This document shows positions 6,090-11,477 of a DNA stretch of 11,477 bases, piece after piece. The notes beneath the pieces are model-generated. The model did not search any database and was not told the origin of the DNA. It was given only the letters and a program-made list of their open reading frames with translations. The position numbers and the translations under genes are program-made. This stretch comes from Candidatus Heimdallarchaeota archaeon (GTDB lineage: Archaea > Asgardarchaeota > Heimdallarchaeia > Heimdallarchaeales > Heimdallarchaeaceae): positions 1 through 11,477 of the forward strand of contig JAEOTK010000239.1 in the NCBI GenBank assembly GCA_016839875.1. The letters run 5' to 3'. Positions within the stretch are counted from its first letter, which is position 1; each line of letters starts with the position of its first letter.

Positions 6090-6836
6090 ATGTGTAGACT
6101 CTTCTTCCAAATTGGTGAAAATATCCCAATTCAAACATATGAAGAGTATATATCTGCTTGTGAGGATTATAAAGGAAGTGGAAAACTAGATACGCATGAA
6201 TTAAATGAGTTGAAGCTTTATGATCACCTAGATGGTTTTGGTTATGCTTATTTGAAAAATGAGCATTTTGAGGTTCATAGATTTTCTGAATCAGTAATTG
6301 AGAGAAATCCTATAGATGATTGGTTAAGATTTCAGACCAATGTCTTGCTAGCACATGCTAGAAAAGCATCACCCAACATAAAGGTGACATTACAGAACAA
6401 TCATCCTTTCTATTGGTATAATGGTGATGAATACATCTTTGTTCATAATGGAACGATAAAAACACAAATTACTGATTTTGATAAACAAAAATTTTTTGTG
6501 AGAGGGTCTACTGATTCAGAAAGATATTTCTATACCCTTCTTACAGCAATGCGAGAAAACGAATGGCGATTAACAAGAACAATCGTGAAAAATATCTTAG
6601 AAAATTGGGATTATACTGGAGCCAACTTCATTCTCTCTTCAACTGATAAAGCATGGGTAGGAGTCTTTCATCGTAAGCATCCGATATATTATACAATAAA
6701 ACTTTACAAAAATGAATCAAATCTAGTAGTAAGCTCTTCATTTCTTCCTTCATTAGGTGAACCAAAGGAGGTTATCCCTAATGGTTCACTTATTGAGATC
6801 GATATAAACAGCCAACAATACTTTTATCATGAATAA
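6090..6836 (+). CDS. Class II glutamine amidotransferase (EgtC/YafJ-like, N-terminal nucleophile)
   Basis: The product is 248 aa. It begins M-C-R-L-F; removing Met exposes Cys2, the nucleophile that releases ammonia from glutamine, so the ATG at 6090 is fixed by the chemistry. Supporting motifs are HARKAS (89-94), NNHPF (103-107), FVHNGTI (117-123, where N120 and G121 form the oxyanion hole) and STDSE (140-144), all in the order of the GATase_4/6 Ntn-hydrolase family. There is no synthetase domain, so it either works with a separate partner or hydrolyses a gamma-glutamyl amide, as EgtC does with a gamma-glutamyl sulfoxide. No ergothioneine gene is present to support that role. It is followed after 21 nt by a membrane protein in what looks like an operon. 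Confidence 0.83.
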   Translation: MCRLFFQIGENIPIQTYEEYISACEDYKGSGKLDTHELNELKLYDHLDGFGYAYLKNEHFEVHRFSESVIERNPIDDWLRFQTNVLLAHARKASPNIKVTLQNNHPFYWYNGDEYIFVHNGTIKTQITDFDKQKFFVRGSTDSERYFYTLLTAMRENEWRLTRTIVKNILENWDYTGANFILSSTDKAWVGVFHRKHPIYYTIKLYKNESNLVVSSSFLPSLGEPKEVIPNGSLIEIDINSQQYFYHE

Positions 6837-6857
6837 CAAAAAGAAATCGATGATGGT

Positions 6858-7388
6858 ATGGTAATGAAGGAACCAGGGAGTATCTCTTTCAGTCAAAGAT
6901 TGAAGCTTTTCTCGATGCAATATCTAGCTCATCATCCTTTATGTATCAAATTCAAGAATCATGTTTTTGTTATAGGTCCACTTTCTCTTTGTGTTGGGTG
7001 TACTAGTGTGTTATTAGGATTCATCTCATTCACTATTCTCTTCTTTGTGATGCAAAATATTTTTTTGATTCGACCATTGATTCTAGCTTCAGTAGCTGCT
7101 AGCGGTGTGTTTATCGCTCTAATTCAGGTTTTACTCAGACCAAGTAATAAATGGATCAAAGCTCTATTCAGATTAGTATTAGGAATTGGTTTGGGATCGT
7201 TTACTGGTCTAATAGTTCTAGTACCAAATTGGGGGTTGAAAATTGGACTGTTCTTTTTTCTCTTTCCTGGAGTTTATCTTTACAACATTCTTCGAGGATT
7301 ATCTCCTTACTTGGAGTGTGAAAGCTGTTCAGTACGATTTATTGAACCTTCTTGTGACTTCTATAATCACAATGATTCTATCAGTTGA
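6858..7388 (+). CDS. DUF2085-like membrane protein with two cysteine clusters
   Basis: The product is 176 aa. The N-terminal region has HHPLC (25-29), a short strand, then LCVGCT (44-49) running into a helix, which resembles the CHxx...G...PLCxRCTG pattern of DUF2085 membrane proteins; here the usual CH is HPLC and the Arg is Gly. About four hydrophobic segments follow (45-69, 72-93, 103-122, 127-148). A second cluster, CESC (154-157) with C166, sits after the last helix. The two clusters (C29, C45, C48 and C154, C157, C166) probably face the same side and could bind a metal or form disulfides; that is inference. Function unknown. It starts 21 nt after the amidotransferase, without a clear promoter of its own, so the two are probably co-transcribed. 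ATG 6864 is an equally possible start. Confidence 0.65.
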   Translation: MVMKEPGSISFSQRLKLFSMQYLAHHPLCIKFKNHVFVIGPLSLCVGCTSVLLGFISFTILFFVMQNIFLIRPLILASVAASGVFIALIQVLLRPSNKWIKALFRLVLGIGLGSFTGLIVLVPNWGLKIGLFFFLFPGVYLYNILRGLSPYLECESCSVRFIEPSCDFYNHNDSIS

Positions 7389-7395
7389 TTAGAAA

Positions 7396-7405
7396 CTTTA
7401 TTTTA
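7396..7405 (+). promoter_or_regulatory. TATA box of the HIT gene
   Basis: CTTTATTTTA is centred about 38 nt before the ATG at 7439, giving a leader of about 12 nt that would begin at or just before the GGAG at 7427-7430. Confidence 0.4.
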
Positions 7406-7426
7406 GTCAGTTGTTCTTGAAAGAAT

Positions 7427-7430
7427 GGAG
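7427..7430 (+). promoter_or_regulatory. Shine-Dalgarno site of the HIT gene
   Basis: GGAG stands 8 nt before the ATG at 7439. This is good spacing and one of few such sites in a window dominated by leaderless starts. Confidence 0.45.
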
Positions 7431-7438
7431 ATAACATA

Positions 7439-7912
7439 ATGAGTTTTCACACAAATTATGAAAAATGGTCACAGTATTCAGAAGAGGAAAATTGTCCTGT
7501 ATGCAAAAATCTTCCACCACCAGAAGATGATGTGGAAATCAAGGAGTTTGCTACTTCCTGGTTGGGTGCTCATCCAAGAGTGTGTTTGAAAGGTACATGC
7601 TACTTGTTACTAAAACCACATGCAGTAGAATTGTTCGAGCTAGATGAGGTTACTTTACTTTCATTCATGAAAGAAGCACAAATATGTGCTAAAATTCTAA
7701 AAGAGGTAACACATGCAACTAAAATCAATTATGAAATCCATGGCAATACTATCCCTCATATACACATGCATTTATTCCCAAGGTATCGTGATGATCCTTT
7801 TCCAGGAAAGTCAATAGACTATCATCAGATTGAACCTCCAGTATATCAAAAGGGTGAGTTTGAGCTGTTCGTAAAGAACATGCAAAAAAAATTAGAAGAA
7901 TATAAAGAATAA
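7439..7912 (+). CDS. HIT-family nucleotide hydrolase/transferase
   Basis: The product is 157 aa. The histidine-triad motif is HIHMHLFPR (107-115); H109 is the expected nucleophile that takes the nucleotidyl group, and N103 in HGNTIPH is the conserved Asn before the triad. The core strands (LLLKPHAVEL at 56-65) match HIT proteins, which split dinucleoside polyphosphates or nucleoside phosphoramidates in the cytoplasm. An N-terminal CPVC (19-22) is like the zinc-binding Cys pair seen in many Fhit/HINT-like proteins, although the other zinc ligands are not obvious; H45 is one candidate. Good Shine-Dalgarno spacing supports the start. It is convergent with the VOC gene, with only 12 nt between stop codons and no room for separate terminators, so the transcripts probably overlap. 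Confidence 0.88.
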   Translation: MSFHTNYEKWSQYSEEENCPVCKNLPPPEDDVEIKEFATSWLGAHPRVCLKGTCYLLLKPHAVELFELDEVTLLSFMKEAQICAKILKEVTHATKINYEIHGNTIPHIHMHLFPRYRDDPFPGKSIDYHQIEPPVYQKGEFELFVKNMQKKLEEYKE

Positions 7913-7924
7913 TCAAATAATCGT

Positions 7925-8320
7925 TTAATCAATAGATTCTTGAATTTCTATTTGATACCCTTCAGGATCATTGAATACAAAAGCTTTGATTTTCAATTCG
8001 TTATTAACGAACATCTCTGAAAGCTCATCAACTTCTGCCTTTTGACAATAATCATAGAAAGCTTGTACATCAGGAACACGTAAACAAATTTGAACTGGTT
8101 TAATCTCATTCCAATTATGCATCCCTTTTGTTTCATCAACGATACCCACATATCCTGATTCAGAGATTCTATAAATTTTACAAAATCCTTGATCTATTTC
8201 CATTTCAAAACCAAGAAAATTCTCGTAGAAGTCAATTCCTTTCTGTAAATCTCTATAATAGATAAATGTAATCAGCTTATCAACTAAATTCTCTTTCAAC
8301 TCTGGTCTTTTCATCATCAT
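7925..8320 (-). CDS. VOC / glyoxalase-bleomycin-resistance-like protein
   Basis: The product is 131 aa, one vicinal-oxygen-chelate unit. The first beta-alpha-beta unit is at 15-45, with the hallmark FYENFLGFEM (31-40); the second unit starts near 75 (KPVQICLRVPDVQAFYDYC) and ends with the typical DPEGYQIEIQE (118-128), whose last Glu is the usual fourth metal ligand. The first strand (KLITFIYYRD) lacks the His or Gln normally found there, so metal binding and enzyme activity are doubtful; it may be a binding protein. The substrate is unknown. Three ATG codons stand in tandem at the start (8320, 8317, 8314); a TATA-like TTTTTAAA about 22 nt upstream fits a leaderless transcript beginning at or within them. 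Confidence 0.78.
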   Translation of the reverse strand: MMMKRPELKENLVDKLITFIYYRDLQKGIDFYENFLGFEMEIDQGFCKIYRISESGYVGIVDETKGMHNWNEIKPVQICLRVPDVQAFYDYCQKAEVDELSEMFVNNELKIKAFVFNDPEGYQIEIQESID

Positions 8321-8337
8321 ATTCTCTATATTGTTGT

Positions 8338-8345
8338 TTTAAAAA
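8338..8345 (-). promoter_or_regulatory. TATA box of the VOC gene
   Basis: Minus-strand TTTTTAAA is centred about 22 nt before the first of three tandem ATG codons at 8320, consistent with a leaderless start at one of them. Confidence 0.4.
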
Positions 8346-8399
8346 TTTACCACTCAAACTAATCAAATCATTATATTCTCGACATAATCCTTCTAATAA

Positions 8400-8481
8400 G
8401 GTCTAGTCTTCATTTTCATAAGTAATGCACCAAAAACTCAATCTAACGAGCTCTTTCTCTAGACCATGTTTTTTGCATTAC
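8400..8481. other. Interleaved inverted repeats (possible pseudoknot)
   Basis: Stem A pairs GGTCTAG (8400-8406) with CTAGACC (8459-8465), 7 bp. Stem B pairs GTAATGCA (8422-8429), a two-base CC bulge and AAAAAC (8432-8437) with GTTTTTTGCATTAC (8468-8481), 14 bp. The arms alternate A-B-A-B with 2 nt between the last two, the topology of an H-type pseudoknot. It lies upstream of the VOC promoter and downstream of the hydrolase. No tRNA, box C/D or riboswitch signature fits. Confidence 0.35.
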
Positions 8482-8570
8482 ATTTTACATTTAAACCCCC
8501 TACCTTCTTGTATGCGTCTCCATCCAAGAAGACAACCTTCACAACAAGGTTTTGTTCTTCTTATATCCAT
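8478..8570 (-). CDS. Possible 30-residue cysteine-rich microprotein
   Basis: A minus-strand ATG at 8570, 7 nt beyond the alpha/beta-hydrolase stop codon, opens 30 codons ending TAA at 8480-8478. The peptide is basic and contains PCCEGC (residues 8-13) and a lone Cys28 in FKCK, so four cysteines in 30 residues. A weak Shine-Dalgarno-like GAAGAG overlaps the hydrolase stop and ends 3 nt before the ATG, suggesting translational coupling. GC is 34 of 93 bases. I know of no matching family: it could be a small zinc-binding protein, a leader peptide before the VOC gene, a remnant of a longer gene, or chance. The sequence also contains competing hairpins (8504-8562). Confidence 0.3.
   Translation of the reverse strand: MDIRRTKPCCEGCLLGWRRIQEGRGFKCKM
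8504..8562. repeat. Competing short hairpins within the 8321-8577 gap
   Basis: CTTCTTG (8504-8510) pairs with CAAGAAG (8525-8531), 7 bp. The same AAGAAG (8526-8531) can instead pair with CTTCTT (8557-8562), enclosing the perfect hairpin AACCTT/AAGGTT (8534-8539 with 8546-8551, 6-nt loop). The two folds exclude each other on either strand. They overlap the possible microprotein and may be coincidental. Confidence 0.3.
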
Positions 8571-8577
8571 TTTCTCT

Positions 8578-9594
8578 TCATTGTATTGGATTTTTTAGTA
8601 TGTGATTAATCATAATATCTTCAAATTTACTAGTTTCTTCTAGATGTGGGGAGCGTGCAGAATTTTCGAACCAAAATAGTTTCTTCTTTGGAGCTTTAAT
8701 TTGATTATAGAAACTTTCAACTAACTCAAACGGAGTGTTATAATCGTATTTTCCAGCACAAAAATAAACAGGAATCTTTACTTCTCTAACTTGTTCAAAT
8801 AAATTAATATCTTGTAGCACACTTTTCCACATCAGCTTCAAAGAAAACAAAGATCCAATTGCAAATTTAACTAAATCTATTATCGAATACTCATGAGATG
8901 AAAAAAGTAATTTCAGCACTTTCCAATTGCTTTTAGCTCCATGATACCACCCGCCGAATCTATTGAGCCAACTTCTTTGTATTTGAGAGTATTTCAGATC
9001 CCAAATTTCTTTGTGTTTTATTCTTTCAAGTTGTTTGATTGCTTTAGTGTTATTTCTCATCTTTGCTTGTTCTAAAACAAATTCATATGAAATTCGTTCT
9101 CCTTCTTTTTGATTAGTGGATTGCCCCATGCCTATATAACTATGAAAATGCTCAGGATACTGTTTAACTAGTAACATTCCCAAGGCACTTCCCCATGAGT
9201 GACCAACAAGATATACTTTATTCTTTCCAAATCGTTTTTTTAATTGTTTTACTAATTCAATTGAATCTAATATAAACTGTTCAATATTCATGCTCTGTTT
9301 TGGAATTTTCAAAGAAAACGATTTACCAGCTCCTCTCTGATCCCACTGAACTACAGTAAAATGTTTTTCAAGTTTCCTTTGAAATTTGTAAGCAATACCT
9401 ATTTGAGCAGATCCAGGACCTCCGTGAAGAAAAAGAAGAATCGGATTATTTACATCATGACCTCTTATTAATACCCACTGTTTTATTCCCCCAATTATCA
9501 ATTTCTCTAAAAGGGCTATGCTGTTTTCCTTTGGTTTTCCGTTAGCATCTTTGATTGAAGGTGTTTTTGAGTAAAAAATTCTTAGTATTGTCAT
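8578..9594 (-). CDS. Alpha/beta hydrolase, proline-iminopeptidase-like, catalytic His apparently replaced
   Basis: The product is 338 aa, slightly longer than typical prolyl aminopeptidases. In order: HGGPG (57-61), the oxyanion-hole motif of peptidase family S33; DQRGAGKS (85-92); the nucleophile elbow GHSWGS (131-136) with Ser133; a helical lid (about 165-265); and GKYDYNTP (281-288) with Asp284 as the acid. The family's last motif is normally S-A/G-H-x-P followed by E-E; here it reads NSARSPHLEE (311-320), with Arg314 (codon CGC at 8655-8653) at the catalytic His position. His317 lies three residues later and might substitute. One base change (CAC to CGC) explains it, so error, inactivation or rewiring are all possible. 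The substrate is unknown; it is probably cytoplasmic, as no signal peptide is seen. The TATA box at 9624-9632 gives a leader of about 8 nt. Divergent from the kinase-like gene. Confidence 0.88.
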   Translation of the reverse strand: MTILRIFYSKTPSIKDANGKPKENSIALLEKLIIGGIKQWVLIRGHDVNNPILLFLHGGPGSAQIGIAYKFQRKLEKHFTVVQWDQRGAGKSFSLKIPKQSMNIEQFILDSIELVKQLKKRFGKNKVYLVGHSWGSALGMLLVKQYPEHFHSYIGMGQSTNQKEGERISYEFVLEQAKMRNNTKAIKQLERIKHKEIWDLKYSQIQRSWLNRFGGWYHGAKSNWKVLKLLFSSHEYSIIDLVKFAIGSLFSLKLMWKSVLQDINLFEQVREVKIPVYFCAGKYDYNTPFELVESFYNQIKAPKKKLFWFENSARSPHLEETSKFEDIMINHILKNPIQ

Positions 9595-9619
9595 AGAGGT
9601 TGAAAATTGGTTGTGAATT

Positions 9620-9666
9620 ATCCTTATAAATATTGTTCAAACAAATTTAGCGAAATTTATAAGGAT
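9620..9666. promoter_or_regulatory. Divergent promoter dyad: facing TATA boxes in a 12-bp inverted repeat
   Basis: ATCCTTATAAAT (9620-9631) and ATTTATAAGGAT (9655-9666) are exact inverted copies. Each contains the TATA box of one divergent gene: minus-strand TATTTATAA (9624-9632), about 34 nt before the hydrolase ATG, and plus-strand TTTATAAG (9656-9663), about 26.5 nt before the kinase-like ATG. Between them lies a smaller dyad, TTGTT-CA-AACAA (9633-9644). Identity past the TATA core (AAGGAT) suggests shared regulation of the two genes. Confidence 0.55.
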
Positions 9667-9685
9667 TTAATAGAAAACAGCTATT

Positions 9686-10711
9686 ATGTCAGAGAAAAGT
9701 CAAGAAGATATTGATGTTCAGCTACTTGAGAATATCTGTCAATTGTATGAAATATCAATTGAAGATTTGAATTTTCTAATAGCAATAGACTGGAATTTTG
9801 TATATGAATTCGAAAAAGAAGGTAAAGAATATATTTTAAGAGGAGGAACTCGACATTCTCCTGATCAAGTTAAAGCTGAACTTGAATGGATTTTCTTCTT
9901 AGAATCTAATGGTCTCAATGTATCATTACCTATCAAGTCTAGAAATGGCAATTATCATGAATTGATTGAATATGATGGAGACCAAATCAATGCAGTTGTT
10001 TTCAAAAAAGCTCCAGGTAAAGAAATCTCGATTCGCAATCCGGATGAATGGAATGAGGAGTTATGGGAAGAAATGGGGAGAACTCTTGGAAGAATGCATG
10101 CTGCATCTGTTAAGTATAATTCAATAGAACCTAAATTCAAGAGAGTATCAGCATTCAATAGTGAACATAGTGCTGCAGAGAAACATCTGGATGGAGTAAA
10201 AGACAAACACATATTAGTTAAATTCAATGAATTGAAGAAGAAATTAAGTCAACTACCAAAAGATAATCGAGCTTATGGTTTAATTCAATATGATTTTCAT
10301 GCAAGTAATTTCAATGTTCATGATGGAAAATTGACAGTGTATGACTTTGATGATTCATATTATTTCTTTTTCGTATCTGATATAGCTACCTGCATTCATG
10401 AATCAGTATGGTATTATCCTGATGAAAAGAAATTAGAATTTGCAAATCGATTCATTCCTTCGTTATGGAAAGGATACTGTGAAGAGTTTCAACTCGATAG
10501 AAAATGGCTGGAGTTCTTACCTGAATTCTTCAAATGGCGTGAAATAACAATTTACGTGACTTTAATAGAAACAATTAATGATAAAACAACCCCAGAAAGA
10601 CATCTGGATGAGTATCGAGAATATATACCTGAATTTAGAAGACTATCAGAATCTGAAACTCAAATAATACCTATTCCAAACAATCTTGAATTGTGGTTCA
10701 AGAAGCACTAA
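9686..10711 (+). CDS. APH/RdoA-like kinase-fold phosphotransferase
   Basis: The product is 341 aa. The N-lobe has YILRGGTRHSP (49-59), where R52 takes the place usually held by the ATP-contacting Lys, and E65 in KAELEWIFFLESNGL (63-77) fits the helix Glu. The catalytic loop LIQYDFHASNF (199-209) supplies Asp203 and Asn208, and VYDFDDSYYFFFVSDIA (218-234) is the metal-binding DFDD motif, matching the GLIHGDxHxxNF...DFDDxxYGWFxYDIA pattern of the RdoA/YihE-like branch of aminoglycoside phosphotransferases. The usual His-Gly before the catalytic Asp is Gln-Tyr (201-202), an unusual change. Likely substrates are a small molecule or a protein Ser/Thr; drug resistance cannot be inferred. The leaderless TATA box supports the ATG at 9686. 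It shares a symmetric divergent promoter with the hydrolase and is convergent with the gene ending at 10765. Confidence 0.83.
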   Translation: MSEKSQEDIDVQLLENICQLYEISIEDLNFLIAIDWNFVYEFEKEGKEYILRGGTRHSPDQVKAELEWIFFLESNGLNVSLPIKSRNGNYHELIEYDGDQINAVVFKKAPGKEISIRNPDEWNEELWEEMGRTLGRMHAASVKYNSIEPKFKRVSAFNSEHSAAEKHLDGVKDKHILVKFNELKKKLSQLPKDNRAYGLIQYDFHASNFNVHDGKLTVYDFDDSYYFFFVSDIATCIHESVWYYPDEKKLEFANRFIPSLWKGYCEEFQLDRKWLEFLPEFFKWREITIYVTLIETINDKTTPERHLDEYREYIPEFRRLSESETQIIPIPNNLELWFKKH

Positions 10712-10734
10712 TTACTATTCTGACATTTGTAAGA

Positions 10735-10762
10735 ATAAAATAAAAAGAAAAGAAAAAAATTA
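10735..10762 (-). terminator. T-rich termination region of the metallophosphoesterase gene
   Basis: Between two convergent stop codons (10711 and 10765), 10735-10760 is almost pure A on the plus strand, thus a T-rich tract on the minus strand (T7, T4, T5 and T4 runs). This suits archaeal U-tract termination of the minus-strand gene. No strong hairpin precedes it. For the plus-strand gene, T-rich sequence follows at 10763-10790, inside the end of the facing gene. Confidence 0.45.
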
Positions 10763-10764
10763 GT

Positions 10765-11477
10765 TTATAGTTTTTGTTTTCGTTTTTTGATTATTGTTGG
10801 CACTAGTATAAACGATAGGAGCAGAAAGAAACCAACAATACCTTCGGCAATGAAGGAAGTTTCTTCTGGTTCTTCTTTCGAAATTTGTTTAATCACAAGT
10901 TCATTATTCTTCTCAGTTACTTCATCGATTTCATCTAGATTATCTAAAGTAAAGGTATAACTGTAGGTTGTTGGAACTTCTGCAGGCCAATCGAAATCAA
11001 GAGTATAATTTTCTCCTATATCCAAAGGAGGAATTACATAAGTTTGAGTTGCTGGTATGGGTTCCGTCTCTCTGTAGATTGATGGAGTCTCATAAATTTC
11101 TAATTGTAGTTCTGTTTCAGTAGTAATGTTTTGTTCTCCTGTATTTGCTACCGTTACAGACATCTCTAAATTCGAACTTTCGTTCCAATAATCAGTGTAT
11201 GTTAATGGTAAGGTTACAAATGAGAGATCACTTTTATTTTCTCTATTGATATAAATTTCATCTAAGAAAGAGTAGTTAGGACGATATGCTCTTGCATGTA
11301 TCTTGTTTTCATCTACTTCAAAGAAAACAAAATTGAAGGTTCTCTCTATTTTTTGAGATATATCTAGTATCTGTGCAGGATTTACAGTATATAGATTACT
11401 ACCTCCACCTGCAGCTATTATATAATTTACATCATTTTTCAGAAGTCTTTCATAACCGTGTTCATGTCCCATTAGCA
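10765..11477 (-). CDS. C-terminal part of a surface metallophosphoesterase with CARDB-like domain and membrane anchor (partial)
   Basis: The frame is open through the right edge; a Leu codon precedes the first visible Met (11472-11470), so the gene continues outside and that Met is not the start. Visible residues, counted from that Met: GHEHGYER (2-9) is the final metal-binding GHxH motif of calcineurin-like/purple-acid-phosphatase-type phosphoesterases, with the customary AAGGGSNLY loop (20-28) and the closing strands FNFVFFEVDENKIHARAY (46-63). A beta-sandwich follows (about 85-195) with VTVANTGEQ and LDEIDEVTEKNNE, the CARDB adhesion-type signature. Residues 206-228 are a hydrophobic anchor followed by the basic tail KKRKQKL. 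The phosphatase would therefore sit outside the cell, tethered by its C-terminus. The substrate is unknown, and the other metal ligands and signal peptide lie beyond the window. Confidence 0.85.
   Translation of the reverse strand, partial: LMGHEHGYERLLKNDVNYIIAAGGGSNLYTVNPAQILDISQKIERTFNFVFFEVDENKIHARAYRPNYSFLDEIYINRENKSDLSFVTLPLTYTDYWNESSNLEMSVTVANTGEQNITTETELQLEIYETPSIYRETEPIPATQTYVIPPLDIGENYTLDFDWPAEVPTTYSYTFTLDNLDEIDEVTEKNNELVIKQISKEEPEETSFIAEGIVGFFLLLSFILVPTIIKKRKQKL

Noticed and set aside
8400..8465. tRNA-like 7-bp closing stem of 66 nt
   Set aside because: The length is short, and no D-arm, anticodon arm or T-loop consensus can be placed on either strand.
8425..8598. Plus-strand 57-codon open frame starting ATG 8425
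   Set aside because: It is antisense to the hydrolase end and to the possible microprotein, rich in Ser, Pro, His and Arg unlike the other proteins here, and lacks a ribosome site.
9686..10711. Aminoglycoside resistance gene
   Set aside because: Only the kinase fold can be recognised; the RdoA/YihE-like motif pattern and altered catalytic loop give no support for an antibiotic substrate.
1..11477. Defence, toxin-antitoxin, CRISPR or mobile-element system
   Set aside because: No nuclease, helicase, transposase, integrase, array or target-site repeat was seen; genes look like independent chromosomal units with similar base composition.

Overview
The window looks like an ordinary chromosomal stretch of an AT-rich archaeon. 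The evidence is an archaeal-type asparaginyl-tRNA synthetase without long bacterial insertions, TATA-like boxes centred about 22-27 nt before many start codons (leaderless transcripts), only occasional Shine-Dalgarno sites, and Lys/Ile/Glu-rich proteins. A scramblase/LURP-one-like protein and a prenylcysteine-methyltransferase-like membrane enzyme would fit an Asgard-type archaeon, but the window alone cannot prove that. There is no mobile element, CRISPR array, tRNA, rRNA or recognisable defence island.

Layout. 1-176 is the unrecognised 3' end of a gene running in from the left. 204-710 (minus) is a scramblase/LURP-one-like protein whose start I move inward to an ATG with a Shine-Dalgarno site. 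853-1371 (minus) is a small secreted beta-rich protein with a hairpin-plus-T terminator and a perfect palindrome beside its TATA box. 1528-2169 (plus) is a membrane-anchored methyltransferase, followed by a two-helix membrane protein (2250-2540). 2599-3894 (minus) is asnS. 3979-4584 (plus) is a PEMT/ICMT-family membrane methyltransferase, and 4629-6020 (plus) is an MFS exporter. 6090-6836 is a class II glutamine amidotransferase, apparently co-transcribed with a DUF2085-like cysteine-containing membrane protein (6858-7388). 7439-7912 is a HIT hydrolase, convergent with a VOC/glyoxalase-like protein (7925-8320, minus). 8578-9594 (minus) is a proline-iminopeptidase-like alpha/beta hydrolase, divergent from an APH/RdoA-like kinase (9686-10711, plus). 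10765-11477 (minus) is the C-terminal part of a surface metallophosphoesterase with a CARDB-like domain and a membrane anchor.

How the genes work together. Most genes have their own promoter and look like independent single-gene units. The one clear short operon is 6090-7388. No multi-gene pathway is evident. The most unusual stretch is the 257-nt gap 8321-8577. It holds a possible 30-residue cysteine-rich microprotein 7 nt after the hydrolase stop codon, a pair of interleaved inverted repeats that could form a pseudoknot, and mutually exclusive hairpins. Other points worth checking are an Arg where the hydrolase family has its catalytic His, the palindrome at 1402-1421, and the 12-bp dyad formed by the two facing TATA regions at 9620-9666.
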